From: an uncultured Amphritea sp.
Lineage (GTDB): Bacteria > Pseudomonadota > Gammaproteobacteria > Pseudomonadales > Balneatricaceae
Length of the DNA stretch: 64,000 nt
Direction: 5' to 3'
Assembly (NCBI RefSeq): GCF_937127095.1
Contig: NZ_CAKZLP010000024.1
Span: 62,001-126,000 of the forward strand
The translations under genes were made by a program, and so were the position numbers. Positions 27,458-36,230 of the stretch are shown piece after piece (the stretch's first letter is position 1; the number at the start of each line of letters is the position of its first letter). The notes under the pieces are model-generated. The model was not told the origin of the DNA. It was given only the letters and a program-made list of their open reading frames with translations, and ran no database searches.

Positions 27458-28689
27458 TGCTCTTCGTTGCGGTCTGATCGCGAGTGCAACGAGCGAATCT
27501 CCTTACGGGCAGACAGCATAATATTGCGTGGAGTGACTGTGCGGTCGCAGAAGGTGCCCAGTTCAACACGGTAGTCGTGAGCTTCCAGGTCGGCGACGAG
27601 ATCCAGCACCAGCCAGAGCTCGATGGCACGACGAAAGCAGTTACGCAGCAACGATAAGCGCATCACTTCACCATAGCGTTGCCAGCCCAGTGCTTCCGCT
27701 TCTGCCCACTGGGTTTGCACTGGCAGTTGCAGCTGTTCGCGTTCAGCCAGTGTGTGACAAAATTCGCTATAACTGAGCTGCAGCCACGCTTTTTGCACCG
27801 GTTTCATGGTGCGATACTGGTCGCTACCCAGCACCCGGTTGCGCAGTTCAACAAAGCCCAGTTTCCAGGCCATCTCCCGGTCGCGACTGATCACTTCCCG
27901 CTGTCCGGCAGTGACCGTTTCGGTGACCGCCAGACGCAGGTCATCCCGACTGAGTTGCAGTGATAACCCTGCCGTTCTGGGTTGATAGTCATATTCAACG
28001 CCAAAGGCGTAACAGCAGGGCACGATATCCAGTGCTGCCAGATTCTGATCAATAGCGACCCGCTGCAAAGTACGATGCAGTTCACCGCAGGCATGCAGGG
28101 CGATGGCGTGATGTCCGCTCGCATCGAGTTGCAGCCCCGGCTGTAACAGATCGATCGCTTTAAATGATTGAAAAATACCGAAACGCTGGGCCTGCTGCGC
28201 CCCCATATAGCAGAGATCACTGTTCCACTCTAAGGTGGTCACCGGTTGCTGCCAGCTTAGCCCTAACAGTCGACCCAGATGCCCTTTGCCACCGCACCAC
28301 TCTAACAGTGGCGACCGCACCGGCCCGATGCCCCGGGCAAAGGCTTCGATCTGGGTGCGCTTGCGTCCCGGCATGCCATCAAAAAAGCGGTTATCCGGCG
28401 GCAGGTATTCAGCGGGGGTGCGCTCAGGTAAACGGCATAACAGATCCAGAGATGAGAGCTGCGGCAGGTAACGACCGATCCAGTCCAGCAGCACAATCGG
28501 ATCATTGTTGAGAAACTGCAGTTGCTGATCATCCAGCGTCAGCAGCGCTTCGGTGAGTTCAGGATAATCCCCACACCATTCCGGGCGGCCCTGTTTAAAC
28601 GGCTGCGGCCGCCACAGAGATGCCGTGGCAACAAGCTGCTGATCAAGCTGCTGTAATCGCTGGCGCCAGTATGTGGGTGATGTTGTCAT
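27445..28689 (-). CDS. SAM-dependent methyltransferase, Methyltransf_32-like
   Basis: A 414-residue cytoplasmic protein. The middle holds a Rossmann-type methyltransferase: EWCGGKGHLGRLLGLSW (motif I), TLEWNSDLC, LHACGELH and VPCCYAFG. The HACG...PCCY combination is that of the Methyltransf_32 / METTL25-like group. Substrate unknown; RNA is a fair guess. N- and C-terminal parts are helical without recognised domains. It is monocistronic and ends inside repeat copy C. Confidence 0.82.
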   Translation of the reverse strand: MTTSPTYWRQRLQQLDQQLVATASLWRPQPFKQGRPEWCGDYPELTEALLTLDDQQLQFLNNDPIVLLDWIGRYLPQLSSLDLLCRLPERTPAEYLPPDNRFFDGMPGRKRTQIEAFARGIGPVRSPLLEWCGGKGHLGRLLGLSWQQPVTTLEWNSDLCYMGAQQAQRFGIFQSFKAIDLLQPGLQLDASGHHAIALHACGELHRTLQRVAIDQNLAALDIVPCCYAFGVEYDYQPRTAGLSLQLSRDDLRLAVTETVTAGQREVISRDREMAWKLGFVELRNRVLGSDQYRTMKPVQKAWLQLSYSEFCHTLAEREQLQLPVQTQWAEAEALGWQRYGEVMRLSLLRNCFRRAIELWLVLDLVADLEAHDYRVELGTFCDRTVTPRNIMLSARKEIRSLHSRSDRNEEHVAC

Positions 28690-28837
28690 GGCGCTATTCT
28701 AATCGCCTGCGCTGTTCCGACATAGATCTTTCGAAGGGTTTATCCACAGCCTACTGTCACCATCTGTTCATCTTTTTTAAAGGCCACTGTCATTTTCAGC
28801 CGCCATACTGCCCCTAAACTGATTGATGGACAGTGAT

Positions 28838-29629
28838 ATGCAGAATATCCACACCATGTTTATCTCAGATGTGCATCTGGGAACCCCGGATTGCCAGGCA
28901 AAGCTCCTGAGCGAGGCCCTGACCCAACTCGCGCCGAAAAAGCTTTATCTGGTGGGCGATATTATCGATCTGGCGGCGATGCGCAAAAAAGCGGTGCTGC
29001 CGCAGGATCAGCAACTGCTTATCGGCCAGTTCTGGCAGATGGCAAAAGATGGCTGTGAGATTATCTATATCCCCGGCAATCATGATGCGCCGATGCGTAA
29101 GATCTGTGGTTTAAAGCTGGGCAAACTGCAGATTCGGCGTAAGGCGATTCACAAAACTCGCGATGGTCGCCGCTTTTTAGTATCCCATGGTGATGAGTTC
29201 GATAGCCATGTACGCATCCACCCACTGATGCTGCTATTGGGCGACCAGGGGCATCAGTTGCTACTCTGGCTGAATCGCAGCTATAACAAACTGCGCCTGT
29301 GGCTGAATATGCCCTACCGTTCGCTGGCGGGCATGATCAAACAACGCTTCAGTACCGCACAGCGCTATATCGAACATTTTCAGCAGGCCGCCTGCACGGA
29401 AGCCAGCCGACAATCACTGGATGGCTATATCGGCGGTCATATTCATCAGGCGGGGTTTACTCATCTGAAAGGTGCGCTCTACTGCAACGACGGAGACTGG
29501 GTTGAGCACTGCACCGCTCTGGTGGAAACCGACAGCGGAAAACTGCAGCTTCTGGAATGGCCCACGATGAAGGTGGTTACCGAGCCATCTCCGCCGCTGC
29601 GACTCTCAGGTGAACGGGTGCACACATAA
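28838..29629 (+). CDS. LpxH-like metallophosphoesterase
   Basis: Calcineurin-like phosphoesterase of 263 residues. Metal-site motifs in order: FISDVHLG (D-x-H), YLVGDIIDLAAM (GD), IPGNHDAPM (GNHD), LVSHGDEFDSH and YIGGHIHQAGF (GHxH). These match the COG2908 group related to UDP-2,3-diacylglucosamine hydrolase (lipid A synthesis), though the true LpxH of this organism may be elsewhere. I chose ATG 28838; TTG 28823 or ATG 28826 are alternatives. It is monocistronic and converges on the HD-GYP-like gene. Confidence 0.85.
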   Translation: MQNIHTMFISDVHLGTPDCQAKLLSEALTQLAPKKLYLVGDIIDLAAMRKKAVLPQDQQLLIGQFWQMAKDGCEIIYIPGNHDAPMRKICGLKLGKLQIRRKAIHKTRDGRRFLVSHGDEFDSHVRIHPLMLLLGDQGHQLLLWLNRSYNKLRLWLNMPYRSLAGMIKQRFSTAQRYIEHFQQAACTEASRQSLDGYIGGHIHQAGFTHLKGALYCNDGDWVEHCTALVETDSGKLQLLEWPTMKVVTEPSPPLRLSGERVHT

Positions 29630-29643
29630 TTCGCTGTTTATAG

Positions 29644-30963
29644 TTATTCGATAAACAGATGAAAATATTCGGAAAAGTTGTATTCCAGGTCTCTGATCCG
29701 ATCAATGGTGCGCTGATCAAGCACCTCGCCATGCCCCAATAATAAAACGCCGTCGTGGCTGATCAGATCCCGGGTCAGCGTCATACCCGGTTTCAGATCC
29801 ATACTCGAAACCCGCTTATCTTTGTAGAGGTCGGTGATCGGTTTAAGATCATTCATCACCGCTTCCAGCGCATTCACGACATCCTGATTATAACGTTCCG
29901 GCGCTCTGTCCCGCATAAAAACCAGTGTTTCTGCAGCACTCAGCTGACGATGATCGTAACGCCCGGAGGTTAGTTCGGTGTAGTCATTCAATACGGTCAG
30001 TATCTGCGCGGCGGGCTCAATCTGGGCCCCTTTCAGCCCCAGAGGATAACCACTGCCATCGAGATACTCTTTATGTTGCCGCACCAGTGTCGCGGCCCGG
30101 TCCAGAGGACGAACGATAGTCATGGCAGTGTAGGCATTATCCGGGTGACGCTGAAACTCACGCTGATCTTCCGGGCGTAAATTCAGATAGGGGGTTGCAA
30201 GCAGATGATCACTGAAGCTCAGCTTACCCACATTTCTCAGCATCCAGGCCATTGTCAGGTGTTTACGATCGGCTTCATCCAAACCACACTTTTCCCCCAA
30301 CAGACTCACCATCTGGTTTAGCCGCTGGTTTAACCCACTGACTTTTTGTCCCATTCGCCGCAGTGTCAGGTTGGAAAACATGCGTACTATCTGCCGATAG
30401 CCATCGGCCAGTTGCTGGTTGGCTTCGTCTAACTGCTTGCGGGACTGACTAATTTTTTCCCCATCGGCCTGCACCCGCTCGACCAGTTTCTTTTGCCGTA
30501 AGATAAACTGCTGGCGTTGCGCATCAAAATCCTGATGCAGGTCCCGGCGAAGATCCTGCAACTCCTGTTTTAACCGGGCAACCCGCAACGCCTGGCGCAT
30601 CCGGTAGCCGAGGATCTGCGGATCCGAGGGAAACTGAATATAGTGATGTACCAGACCATCGGCAGCCACCTGCCCCGCCGGTTCATACTGGCAATCCACA
30701 GTGAGTAAAAAGCCTTCCAGCTGCGGATTCAGCTCCATTAACTGCTGTAACCGGCTGTGAGCCAGCGGCTCATCAGCACGCTGATCCAGCACCACTATAT
30801 GAACCGTCTGCGACTCAATCAAAGCCTTGGCCTGATCCATGCCTTCCGCAAGCAACAGGGTGGTCGGAACACTATCCATGGCATTATCCAGAACCCCTTC
30901 AAGCAGTTTCACGTCATCGTTATCCAATGCGATAAACAGAATTACTGTCGCATCTGTACCCAT
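29644..30963 (-). CDS. Receiver-like protein with degenerate HD-GYP domain
   Basis: A 439-residue protein. Residues 5-120 resemble a response-regulator receiver (TVILFIALDNDDVKLLEGVL; a candidate Asp in IVVLDQRADEP), then a coiled coil (about 130-215), then an HD-GYP-type domain. Key residues have changed: the HD of HDxGK is RNVGK, and the HH of HHExxDGxGYP is QHKEYLDGSGYP. His in FQRHPDNAY is kept. Metal binding and cyclic-di-GMP hydrolysis are therefore doubtful; it may bind ligand or protein. It is monocistronic. Confidence 0.82.
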   Translation of the reverse strand: MGTDATVILFIALDNDDVKLLEGVLDNAMDSVPTTLLLAEGMDQAKALIESQTVHIVVLDQRADEPLAHSRLQQLMELNPQLEGFLLTVDCQYEPAGQVAADGLVHHYIQFPSDPQILGYRMRQALRVARLKQELQDLRRDLHQDFDAQRQQFILRQKKLVERVQADGEKISQSRKQLDEANQQLADGYRQIVRMFSNLTLRRMGQKVSGLNQRLNQMVSLLGEKCGLDEADRKHLTMAWMLRNVGKLSFSDHLLATPYLNLRPEDQREFQRHPDNAYTAMTIVRPLDRAATLVRQHKEYLDGSGYPLGLKGAQIEPAAQILTVLNDYTELTSGRYDHRQLSAAETLVFMRDRAPERYNQDVVNALEAVMNDLKPITDLYKDKRVSSMDLKPGMTLTRDLISHDGVLLLGHGEVLDQRTIDRIRDLEYNFSEYFHLFIE

Positions 30964-31177
30964 CAGGCATCCTCAGTTTCTAGTTCGGTCAGCTTTGGTA
31001 AAAACGATGGTGCATGTTTGGCGTGCTCTTACGCTAAGCTGTTAGTTCAAGTTGTTAGTTCAAGCTATTACGTTAAACTGACTCATGCAGACCAACACTA
31101 TATTTCATCTGCAACGCTGCTGTTAACGCCCTGCTATGGTTATTGTAGTCACTTCAGAAACTAAAAGGATAATCAGA
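30964..31177. other. Spacer with short direct repeats before bfd-like gene
   Basis: 214 bp between divergent genes. It contains a tandem pair of TTAGTTCAAG-type units (about 31041-31065) followed by AGCTATTACG. I cannot place a promoter or Fur box with confidence. Confidence 0.4.
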
Positions 31178-31390
31178 ATGGGTACTCCTACTCCCCGGGC
31201 CGGTTTTGACGCTGCTGATACCTGGGTCTGTGCCTGTAGACATATCCGCCGGCAGGCGTTTATTGAGACTGTCAAACAACAGCAGCTCACCACTATCGAT
31301 GCGGTGAGGCAAGTGACTGCGATCAACACCTCCTGCGGCATCTGTTATGAAACGGTGCAATCCCTGCTGGATGAGATAAATGGCAGTTGA
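31178..31390 (+). CDS. Bfd-like [2Fe-2S] ferredoxin
   Basis: A 70-residue protein with the BFD-type [2Fe-2S] cluster motif: CAC in DTWVCACRHIRRQAF and CGIC in TSCGICYETVQSLL, i.e. CxC...CxxC with the usual spacing. Bacterioferritin-associated ferredoxin reduces ferric iron in bacterioferritin to mobilise it; short homologues also occur in NirB and other proteins. No bacterioferritin gene is near. The start is ATG 31178 with AGGAT upstream. It is followed 69 bp later by a Rof-like gene on the same strand. Confidence 0.82.
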   Translation: MGTPTPRAGFDAADTWVCACRHIRRQAFIETVKQQQLTTIDAVRQVTAINTSCGICYETVQSLLDEINGS

Positions 31391-31459
31391 GTTAAAAGTA
31401 GTTGAGTTAATGGCTAATCAAAATCCAACATGCCCTGGCGCCTGTGCTATGCTCAGCGG

Positions 31460-31699
31460 ATGAGCGAATATATCCCTATCCTGTGTGCCCTGCATGACAG
31501 CTACGAGTTGGCCTGCCTGCGCAATCTTGTTGACCTGGTTATCTGGCAGGACGGTGACGGTCATATCCTGCGGAAAAAACTCCGTTATCTCACCATCGAT
31601 ATCCGCAGCGGTGAAGAGTTTCTGCTGGCCGCCGATGAAAACGGCACACAACTGCGCATCCGCCTGGATATGATTCAATCCACACCGCCGGGTTGCTAA
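31460..31699 (+). CDS. rof: Rof-like Rho-binding antiterminator
   Basis: A 79-residue protein matching E. coli Rof (YaeO), which binds Rho and blocks its RNA loading, reducing termination. Shared pattern: Y-x-PI-x-C, then HDSYELACLRNLVDL, then DG...LRKKLRYL and a late GEEFLLAAD. The chosen start is ATG 31460 (MSEYIPILC). Its stop overlaps the stop of the converging LysR gene by 4 bp. Family is fairly sure; effect on Rho in this organism is inferred. Confidence 0.83.
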   Translation: MSEYIPILCALHDSYELACLRNLVDLVIWQDGDGHILRKKLRYLTIDIRSGEEFLLAADENGTQLRIRLDMIQSTPPGC

Positions 31700-32574
31700 C
31701 CTGCTTTAAGCGCGCCGCGCCAACTGTCCCGGGCAGCAAACACCGTAAACAGCTGTACCATCTCCTGATCCGAATGTTCCCGCCAGACACAGGCCACAGT
31801 ACGTGTCAGACCAAAATCAGAGATCGGTATACTGACCGTTCCCGGTTCGGTCACGGTTTCCGCCAGAATCGCCGCCGCCAGATTATTACGCACCATGGTC
31901 AGCGCCCATGAGTCATTGTCGGTGCGGCAGGTGATCCGCGGTTGCGCCTGTTCGGCGAGAAAAACTCGCTTGCCTTCATGCAACACTTCACAGTTTTTGC
32001 GCAGCACCATCGGCAAGCCATGCAGATCAGAGAGACGGACGCTGGCGCGATTAGCCAGATCATGCTGCCGGGACACCATCAGCTGAAAGCGCTCCTGATA
32101 AAGCGGTAACTGGGTTTGCGAAAAGTCATCGCCACCCATCGACGTCAGCAGCATATCCACCTTGCCCTGCCCCAGCTTATTTGCCAGTTCTACTTTGCTA
32201 CCGGTCTGCAGATGCAGTTCCGTTTCCGGATAGGTGGTATGAAACTCATACAACAGTGCGTTGATCGGCGGTGTATTCAGCGTATCCAGCATCCCTATTC
32301 TTAACTGCCGGGGCCGGGGTGCACTCATCAGCTCACTTTTAGCCGCGCTGCATTCCGCCAGAATCGAGAAGGCCCGATCTCTGAAACGCGACCCCGCTGG
32401 CGTCAGGGTGACCTGCTTATGGCTTCGGTGCAACAGTTCAACGCCCAGCTCCTCCTCCAGGGTTTTTATCGCCGCGGACAACGCAGGCTGGGTAACAAAC
32501 ATCTTCTCCGCCGCCTTGGTGAAGCTGCCGGTTTCCTGAACCGCGAGAAAGTAACGAATCTGGCGAATCTCCAT
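31696..32574 (-). CDS. LysR-family transcriptional regulator
   Basis: A 292-residue LysR-type regulator. HTH at residues 18-37 (SFTKAAEKMFVTQPALSAAI) plus the linker helix; the periplasmic-binding-like effector domain begins RPRQLRIGMLDTLNTPPINA. It is divergent from an acyl-CoA thioesterase gene across a 244-bp AT-rich spacer with long inverted repeats, so that gene is a candidate target. Effector unknown. Confidence 0.9.
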   Translation of the reverse strand: MEIRQIRYFLAVQETGSFTKAAEKMFVTQPALSAAIKTLEEELGVELLHRSHKQVTLTPAGSRFRDRAFSILAECSAAKSELMSAPRPRQLRIGMLDTLNTPPINALLYEFHTTYPETELHLQTGSKVELANKLGQGKVDMLLTSMGGDDFSQTQLPLYQERFQLMVSRQHDLANRASVRLSDLHGLPMVLRKNCEVLHEGKRVFLAEQAQPRITCRTDNDSWALTMVRNNLAAAILAETVTEPGTVSIPISDFGLTRTVACVWREHSDQEMVQLFTVFAARDSWRGALKAG

Positions 32575-32590
32575 TTATTGTTTGCTCCTA

Positions 32591-32716
32591 TAAGTAAATC
32601 TTAAAGCAGATTTTCAATTCAGCTTAACCCGGTTGATCGTCGTTGAGAAATCATAACGTTTCATCAGAAATATAACTTAAATTTATAGACTACATAATAA
32701 TTAAAGATTTTACTTA
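32591..32716. promoter_or_regulatory. Paired inverted repeats in LysR-thioesterase spacer
   Basis: ATAAGTAAATCTTAAAG near 32595 and its inverted partner, TTAAAGATTTTACTTAT, near 32702, about 90 bp apart. A further related half site, GATTAAATC, follows. The layout fits a LysR regulator binding two distant sites in its divergent spacer. Confidence 0.4.
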
Positions 32717-32818
32717 TCCAGCAGATTAAATCTAAATAGACCTGCAGCGGTAGTGTTAGCGCAACAAATTGATCATAACTCCGTGACAACGCCGGAGTGA
32801 CAGACAGGCATAAATAAG

Positions 32819-33268
32819 ATGAGTAGTGAGATTCTGCAACGCTTCCCAATAAAGATGGAGATCCCGATCGCCTGGGGCGATATGGATGCCTTCCAACATG
32901 TCAATAATCTGGTATATCTGCGCTGGTTTGAAAGCGCCCGAATCGCATATTTTCGTAGCTGTGACTTTACCAAGGTGATGCAGGAAACTGATGTCGGGCC
33001 GATTCTGCGTGACAGCCGCATTCGCTATCGAATTCCGCTGACATTTCCCGGCAGCATCATATCAGCCTGTCGGGTGACCCGCCTGGAACATGACCGCTTT
33101 ACCATGGAACATCTGATCTGGAGCCCGGAGCATAACGCGGTTGCCGCAGAGGGCGAAGGCACTATCGTCTGCGTTAATTACAGCAAGAATAGTAAGGCAG
33201 AGGTCCCTCTGCTCTATCGCCAGCGGATTATAGAGCTGGAACCCATCACCCCTGAGATTTTTGACTAA
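32819..33268 (+). CDS. Hotdog-fold acyl-CoA thioesterase (4HBT/YbgC-like)
   Basis: A 149-residue hotdog-fold protein. The active-site segment is WGDMDAFQHVNNLVYLRWFE, with the catalytic Asp in the 4-hydroxybenzoyl-CoA thioesterase arrangement D-x-x-x-H-V-N-N. It probably hydrolyses short or aromatic acyl-CoA esters in the cytoplasm. It is divergent from a LysR gene that may control it. A hairpin CTCCG...CGGAG lies 20-45 bp before the start. Confidence 0.88.
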   Translation: MSSEILQRFPIKMEIPIAWGDMDAFQHVNNLVYLRWFESARIAYFRSCDFTKVMQETDVGPILRDSRIRYRIPLTFPGSIISACRVTRLEHDRFTMEHLIWSPEHNAVAAEGEGTIVCVNYSKNSKAEVPLLYRQRIIELEPITPEIFD

Positions 33269-33376
33269 CGGCCAGCTGCAACCGTTAGACCGTTCAGCCC
33301 ATGAAGCAACGCCTGCTGTTGCTTCATCACTTTCGCTGGCCCTCTCGGGGGCCAGATTTTTTTATCTTACTGCGAC

Positions 33377-34243
33377 TCATTGTACGGACGGCTGGAGTTG
33401 CTGTGCTGTGCTTTGTGCCAGCCTTACAATCCGGTCTGAACCTACATCCGGGTGGTGCCGGGCGGCGGACTGTAACACGATCTCCACTGTGGGCAGATCA
33501 GGCAGACCAAAGCTCGCGGGCACCCGATACAGATCTGCAGGTACGCAACAGGATGACAGCGTGGTAACCGCCTCTCCCCGTCTCACCAGTTCAATCAGCA
33601 GAGCACAGTTGCCACTGATACAGCTCACCTCAAAGGGGCGTCCCTGTTTAATCAGGCCATCCACCGCCGTGCTGTGAAACTTACAGTCAGGCTCGACCAG
33701 TGCCAACCGGATAGTCCGGTCAGAACTGACAAAATCAGCCGCCGGGGCAACCCATACCCCTTTGTCCTGCAGTAGCAGATAGCCCTCTTCCCGGTCCGGG
33801 CGACGGGTGAGAATCGACAGATCCAGCTCGCCCTTATCGATTAGTTCGCGCAGCTGCGCCGATGAACCGGTTCGCACCTGTACCTGCAGGCCCGGCAACT
33901 GAGCTTGAATCTCAGACAACAACTGCGGTAACACCCCGGTGACATAATCATCAGGACAGCCCAGCAACAGCGGACGGGATTCACCTTCGGCCCCCAGCAC
34001 CCCCAGCGCTTCATCGTGTAGCTTCATTATCCGGCGGGCATAGCTCACCAGCTTCAGCCCTTCATCGGTCAGTTGCAGCTCTCGCCCCTCTTTCAGGAAC
34101 AGCCGTTTATTGAGCTGCTCCTCCAGACGTTTCATCTGCATACTCACCGCCGACTGGGTACGAAACACCTGTGCCGCCGCCCGGGTGAAGCTACCGGTAT
34201 CCACGGCCGCAATAAAAGTACGGAGCAATTCATGATCAAGCAT
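33377..34243 (-). CDS. LysR-family transcriptional regulator
   Basis: A 288-residue LysR-type regulator with HTH SFTRAAAQVFRTQSAVSMQM (residues 18-37) and effector domain from SRPLLLGCPDDYVTGVLPQL. Start MLDHELLRTFIAAVDTG is typical. It is divergent from a glutathione S-transferase gene (136-bp spacer), a natural regulatory target. Effector unknown. Confidence 0.9.
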   Translation of the reverse strand: MLDHELLRTFIAAVDTGSFTRAAAQVFRTQSAVSMQMKRLEEQLNKRLFLKEGRELQLTDEGLKLVSYARRIMKLHDEALGVLGAEGESRPLLLGCPDDYVTGVLPQLLSEIQAQLPGLQVQVRTGSSAQLRELIDKGELDLSILTRRPDREEGYLLLQDKGVWVAPAADFVSSDRTIRLALVEPDCKFHSTAVDGLIKQGRPFEVSCISGNCALLIELVRRGEAVTTLSSCCVPADLYRVPASFGLPDLPTVEIVLQSAARHHPDVGSDRIVRLAQSTAQQLQPSVQ

Positions 34244-34379
34244 CAGCAGTATTCATACCTGTTATCAGATTTATTCGTTTGAGCGAGCCTCTATTTAGCG
34301 CCAGACTCAGGCCTAAATCAATCGGATGTTAAACATCTTAAATCAACCCATCAGACTCACGTAATAAAAGGATTTTGCT

Positions 34380-35021
34380 ATGCAACTGGTTATTGGTAAT
34401 CACAACTATTCAAGCTGGTCTCTACGGGCCTGGCTGCTGCTGCGACAGTTCGAGCTGGAATTTGACACTGTTCGCGTCGCCCTCTTCACCCCCGGCTCAG
34501 CAGAAGTGATCAAGGGTTATAACCCGGCGGGGAAAGTCCCGGTGCTGCTGGATAACGGACTGACCGTCTGGGACTCCCTCTCTATCTGTGAATATATCAG
34601 CGAGCAGCACCTTGATGACAAAGGCTGGCCTGCAGAATTACGCCTCAGGGCTCACGCCCGCAGCAGCTGTGCCGAGATGCACACCGGTTTTATGGCGCTG
34701 CGTCACGCCCTGCCGATGAACTGCCGTCGCAGCATAGAAAACTTTATAATCTCAGCCGAAGTACAACAGGATATCGACCGGATCATCCAGCTGTGGAGCG
34801 GCGCGCTGAATCTGAGTGCATCCGAAAAATTCCTCTATGGGGAGTTCTCCATCGCCGATGCCTTCTATGCCCCGGTGGTGTACCGTCTGACCGGCTACGG
34901 CGTCAGCCTGCCTGAGCAACTACAAGCCTACTGCGACCGGGTACTGGCACTGCCCGCCTGTCAGGAATGGCTGAAGCTGGCACAGGAAGAGAGTGAGGTC
35001 ATTGAGGAGGAAGAGGTTTGA
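34380..35021 (+). CDS. Glutathione S-transferase family protein
   Basis: A 213-residue cytosolic GST. The N-terminal thioredoxin-like domain starts LVIGNHNYSSWSLRAWLLLR; the Ser pair of NYSSWS is at the glutathione-activating position. GYNPAGKVPVLLDNGLTVWD holds the cis-Pro, and SLSICEYISEQ follows. The C-terminal helical domain contains FSIADAFYAPVVYRL, the usual GST folding motif. Substrate unknown. It is followed by repeat copy D and a terminator. Confidence 0.92.
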   Translation: MQLVIGNHNYSSWSLRAWLLLRQFELEFDTVRVALFTPGSAEVIKGYNPAGKVPVLLDNGLTVWDSLSICEYISEQHLDDKGWPAELRLRAHARSSCAEMHTGFMALRHALPMNCRRSIENFIISAEVQQDIDRIIQLWSGALNLSASEKFLYGEFSIADAFYAPVVYRLTGYGVSLPEQLQAYCDRVLALPACQEWLKLAQEESEVIEEEEV

Positions 35022-35040
35022 ACGACGTATCTGAAATCTA

Positions 35041-35088
35041 CAGCTAGTTGTTAGACGCGCTCCGCTCTTGCGAGTAGCCAGAAAAAAA
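35041..35088 (+). repeat. REP-like 3'-end repeat, copy D
   Basis: Starts 20 bp after the GST stop: CAGCTAGTTGTTAGACGCGC, then TCCGCTCTTGCGAGTAGCCAG and an A run. It is the most diverged copy and forms an inverted pair with copy E around a terminator hairpin. Confidence 0.65.
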
Positions 35089-35106
35089 CCGCCAATTGGC
35101 GGTTTT
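35085..35106. terminator. Bidirectional terminator between GST gene and fba
   Basis: Perfect palindrome AAAACCGCCAATTGGCGGTTTT (an 11-bp dyad), A-rich before and T-rich after. It sits between converging genes and at the centre of the D/E repeat pair. Confidence 0.88.
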
Positions 35107-35107
35107 A

Positions 35108-35150
35108 TATTTTTCTGGCAAGTCGCAAAGCGACGTCTAGCCGCTAGCGA
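35108..35150 (-). repeat. REP-like 3'-end repeat, copy E
   Basis: On the minus strand: GCGGCTAGACGTCGCTTTGC followed by GACTTGCCAGAAAAA. It begins about 27 bp after the fba stop and reads in the direction of fba. Confidence 0.78.
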
Positions 35151-35176
35151 CCCGACTATAAAACGCTATCAGCGGT

Positions 35177-36217
35177 TTATAGTCCGTATGTATCTGCCAT
35201 GCCTTCCAGTGAGATCGGCACAATCTTATCTGCATGACCGGCGGTGCCGAACGCTTCGTAGCGGGCAACACAGATCTCGCTCATCGCATCCATGGTCACC
35301 TTGAGGAATTTACGCGGGTCAAACTCAGATGGGTTCTGCGCCATGAAGCGGCGTACCGCGCCGGTGGATGCCAGACGCAGGTCAGTGTCGATGTTGACCT
35401 TACGCACACCGTGCTTAATACCCTCAACGATCTGCTCAACCGGCACACCGTAGGTCTCAGGGATCGCTCCACCGAACTCGTTGATGATCGCCAGCCACTC
35501 CTGTGGAACGGAAGAGGAGCCATGCATTACCAGGTGGGTGTTCGGGATACGCTCGTGGATCGCTTTAATCCGATCGATCGCCAGAATGTCACCGGTTGGC
35601 GGACGGGTAAACTTGTAAGCCCCGTGGGAGGTACCGCAGGCAATTGCCAGCGCATCAACACCGGTTTTAGCCACAAAGTCAGACGCTTCTTCAGGATCGG
35701 TCAACATCTGGTCGTGGGACAGAGTCCCCTCAGCGCCAACACCATCCTCTTCACCTGCCTGTCCGGTTTCCAGAGACCCCAGACAGCCCAGTTCACCCTC
35801 AACAGAAACACCGCACGCATGCGCCATCTCTACGGTACGACGGGTAACATCGACGTTGTACTCATAGTCAGAGGGTGTTTTGCCATCAGCCAACAGAGAA
35901 CCATCCATCATCACGGAGGAGAAACCCATGGCGATAGAACGCTGACAGATCGCCGGCGAAGTGCCGTGATCCTGGTGCATACAGACAGGGATATGCGGAA
36001 ACTCGGCAATCGCGGCCAGAATCATGTGACGCAGGAAGTTAGAACCCGCATATTTACGGGCACCGGCAGATGCCTGAACAATTACCGGCGAGTTGGTCTT
36101 GTCAGCCGCTTCCATGATGGCGCGCATCTGTTCCAGGTTGTTGACGTTAAATGCCGGGATACCGTAGTTATACTCTGCGGCATGATCCAGCAGCTGACGC
36201 ATACTGATAAGAGCCAT
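35177..36217 (-). CDS. fba: Class II fructose-bisphosphate aldolase
   Basis: Zinc-dependent aldolase of glycolysis and gluconeogenesis, and of the Calvin cycle in autotrophs. The 346 residues match the class IIB 'Calvin subtype' (CbbA-like) more than E. coli FbaA. Metal and phosphate motifs: CMHQDHG (Asp and His), [20 protein letters not shown] and VMHGSSSVP, plus NIDTDLRLA. It is last in the tkt-epd-pgk-fba series. It has its own 215-bp leader with hairpins, so separate control is likely. No RuBisCO genes are nearby. Confidence 0.96.
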   Translation of the reverse strand: MALISMRQLLDHAAEYNYGIPAFNVNNLEQMRAIMEAADKTNSPVIVQASAGARKYAGSNFLRHMILAAIAEFPHIPVCMHQDHGTSPAICQRSIAMGFSSVMMDGSLLADGKTPSDYEYNVDVTRRTVEMAHACGVSVEGELGCLGSLETGQAGEEDGVGAEGTLSHDQMLTDPEEASDFVAKTGVDALAIACGTSHGAYKFTRPPTGDILAIDRIKAIHERIPNTHLVMHGSSSVPQEWLAIINEFGGAIPETYGVPVEQIVEGIKHGVRKVNIDTDLRLASTGAVRRFMAQNPSEFDPRKFLKVTMDAMSEICVARYEAFGTAGHADKIVPISLEGMADTYGL

Positions 36218-36230
36218 ATCTTCACCTTTT

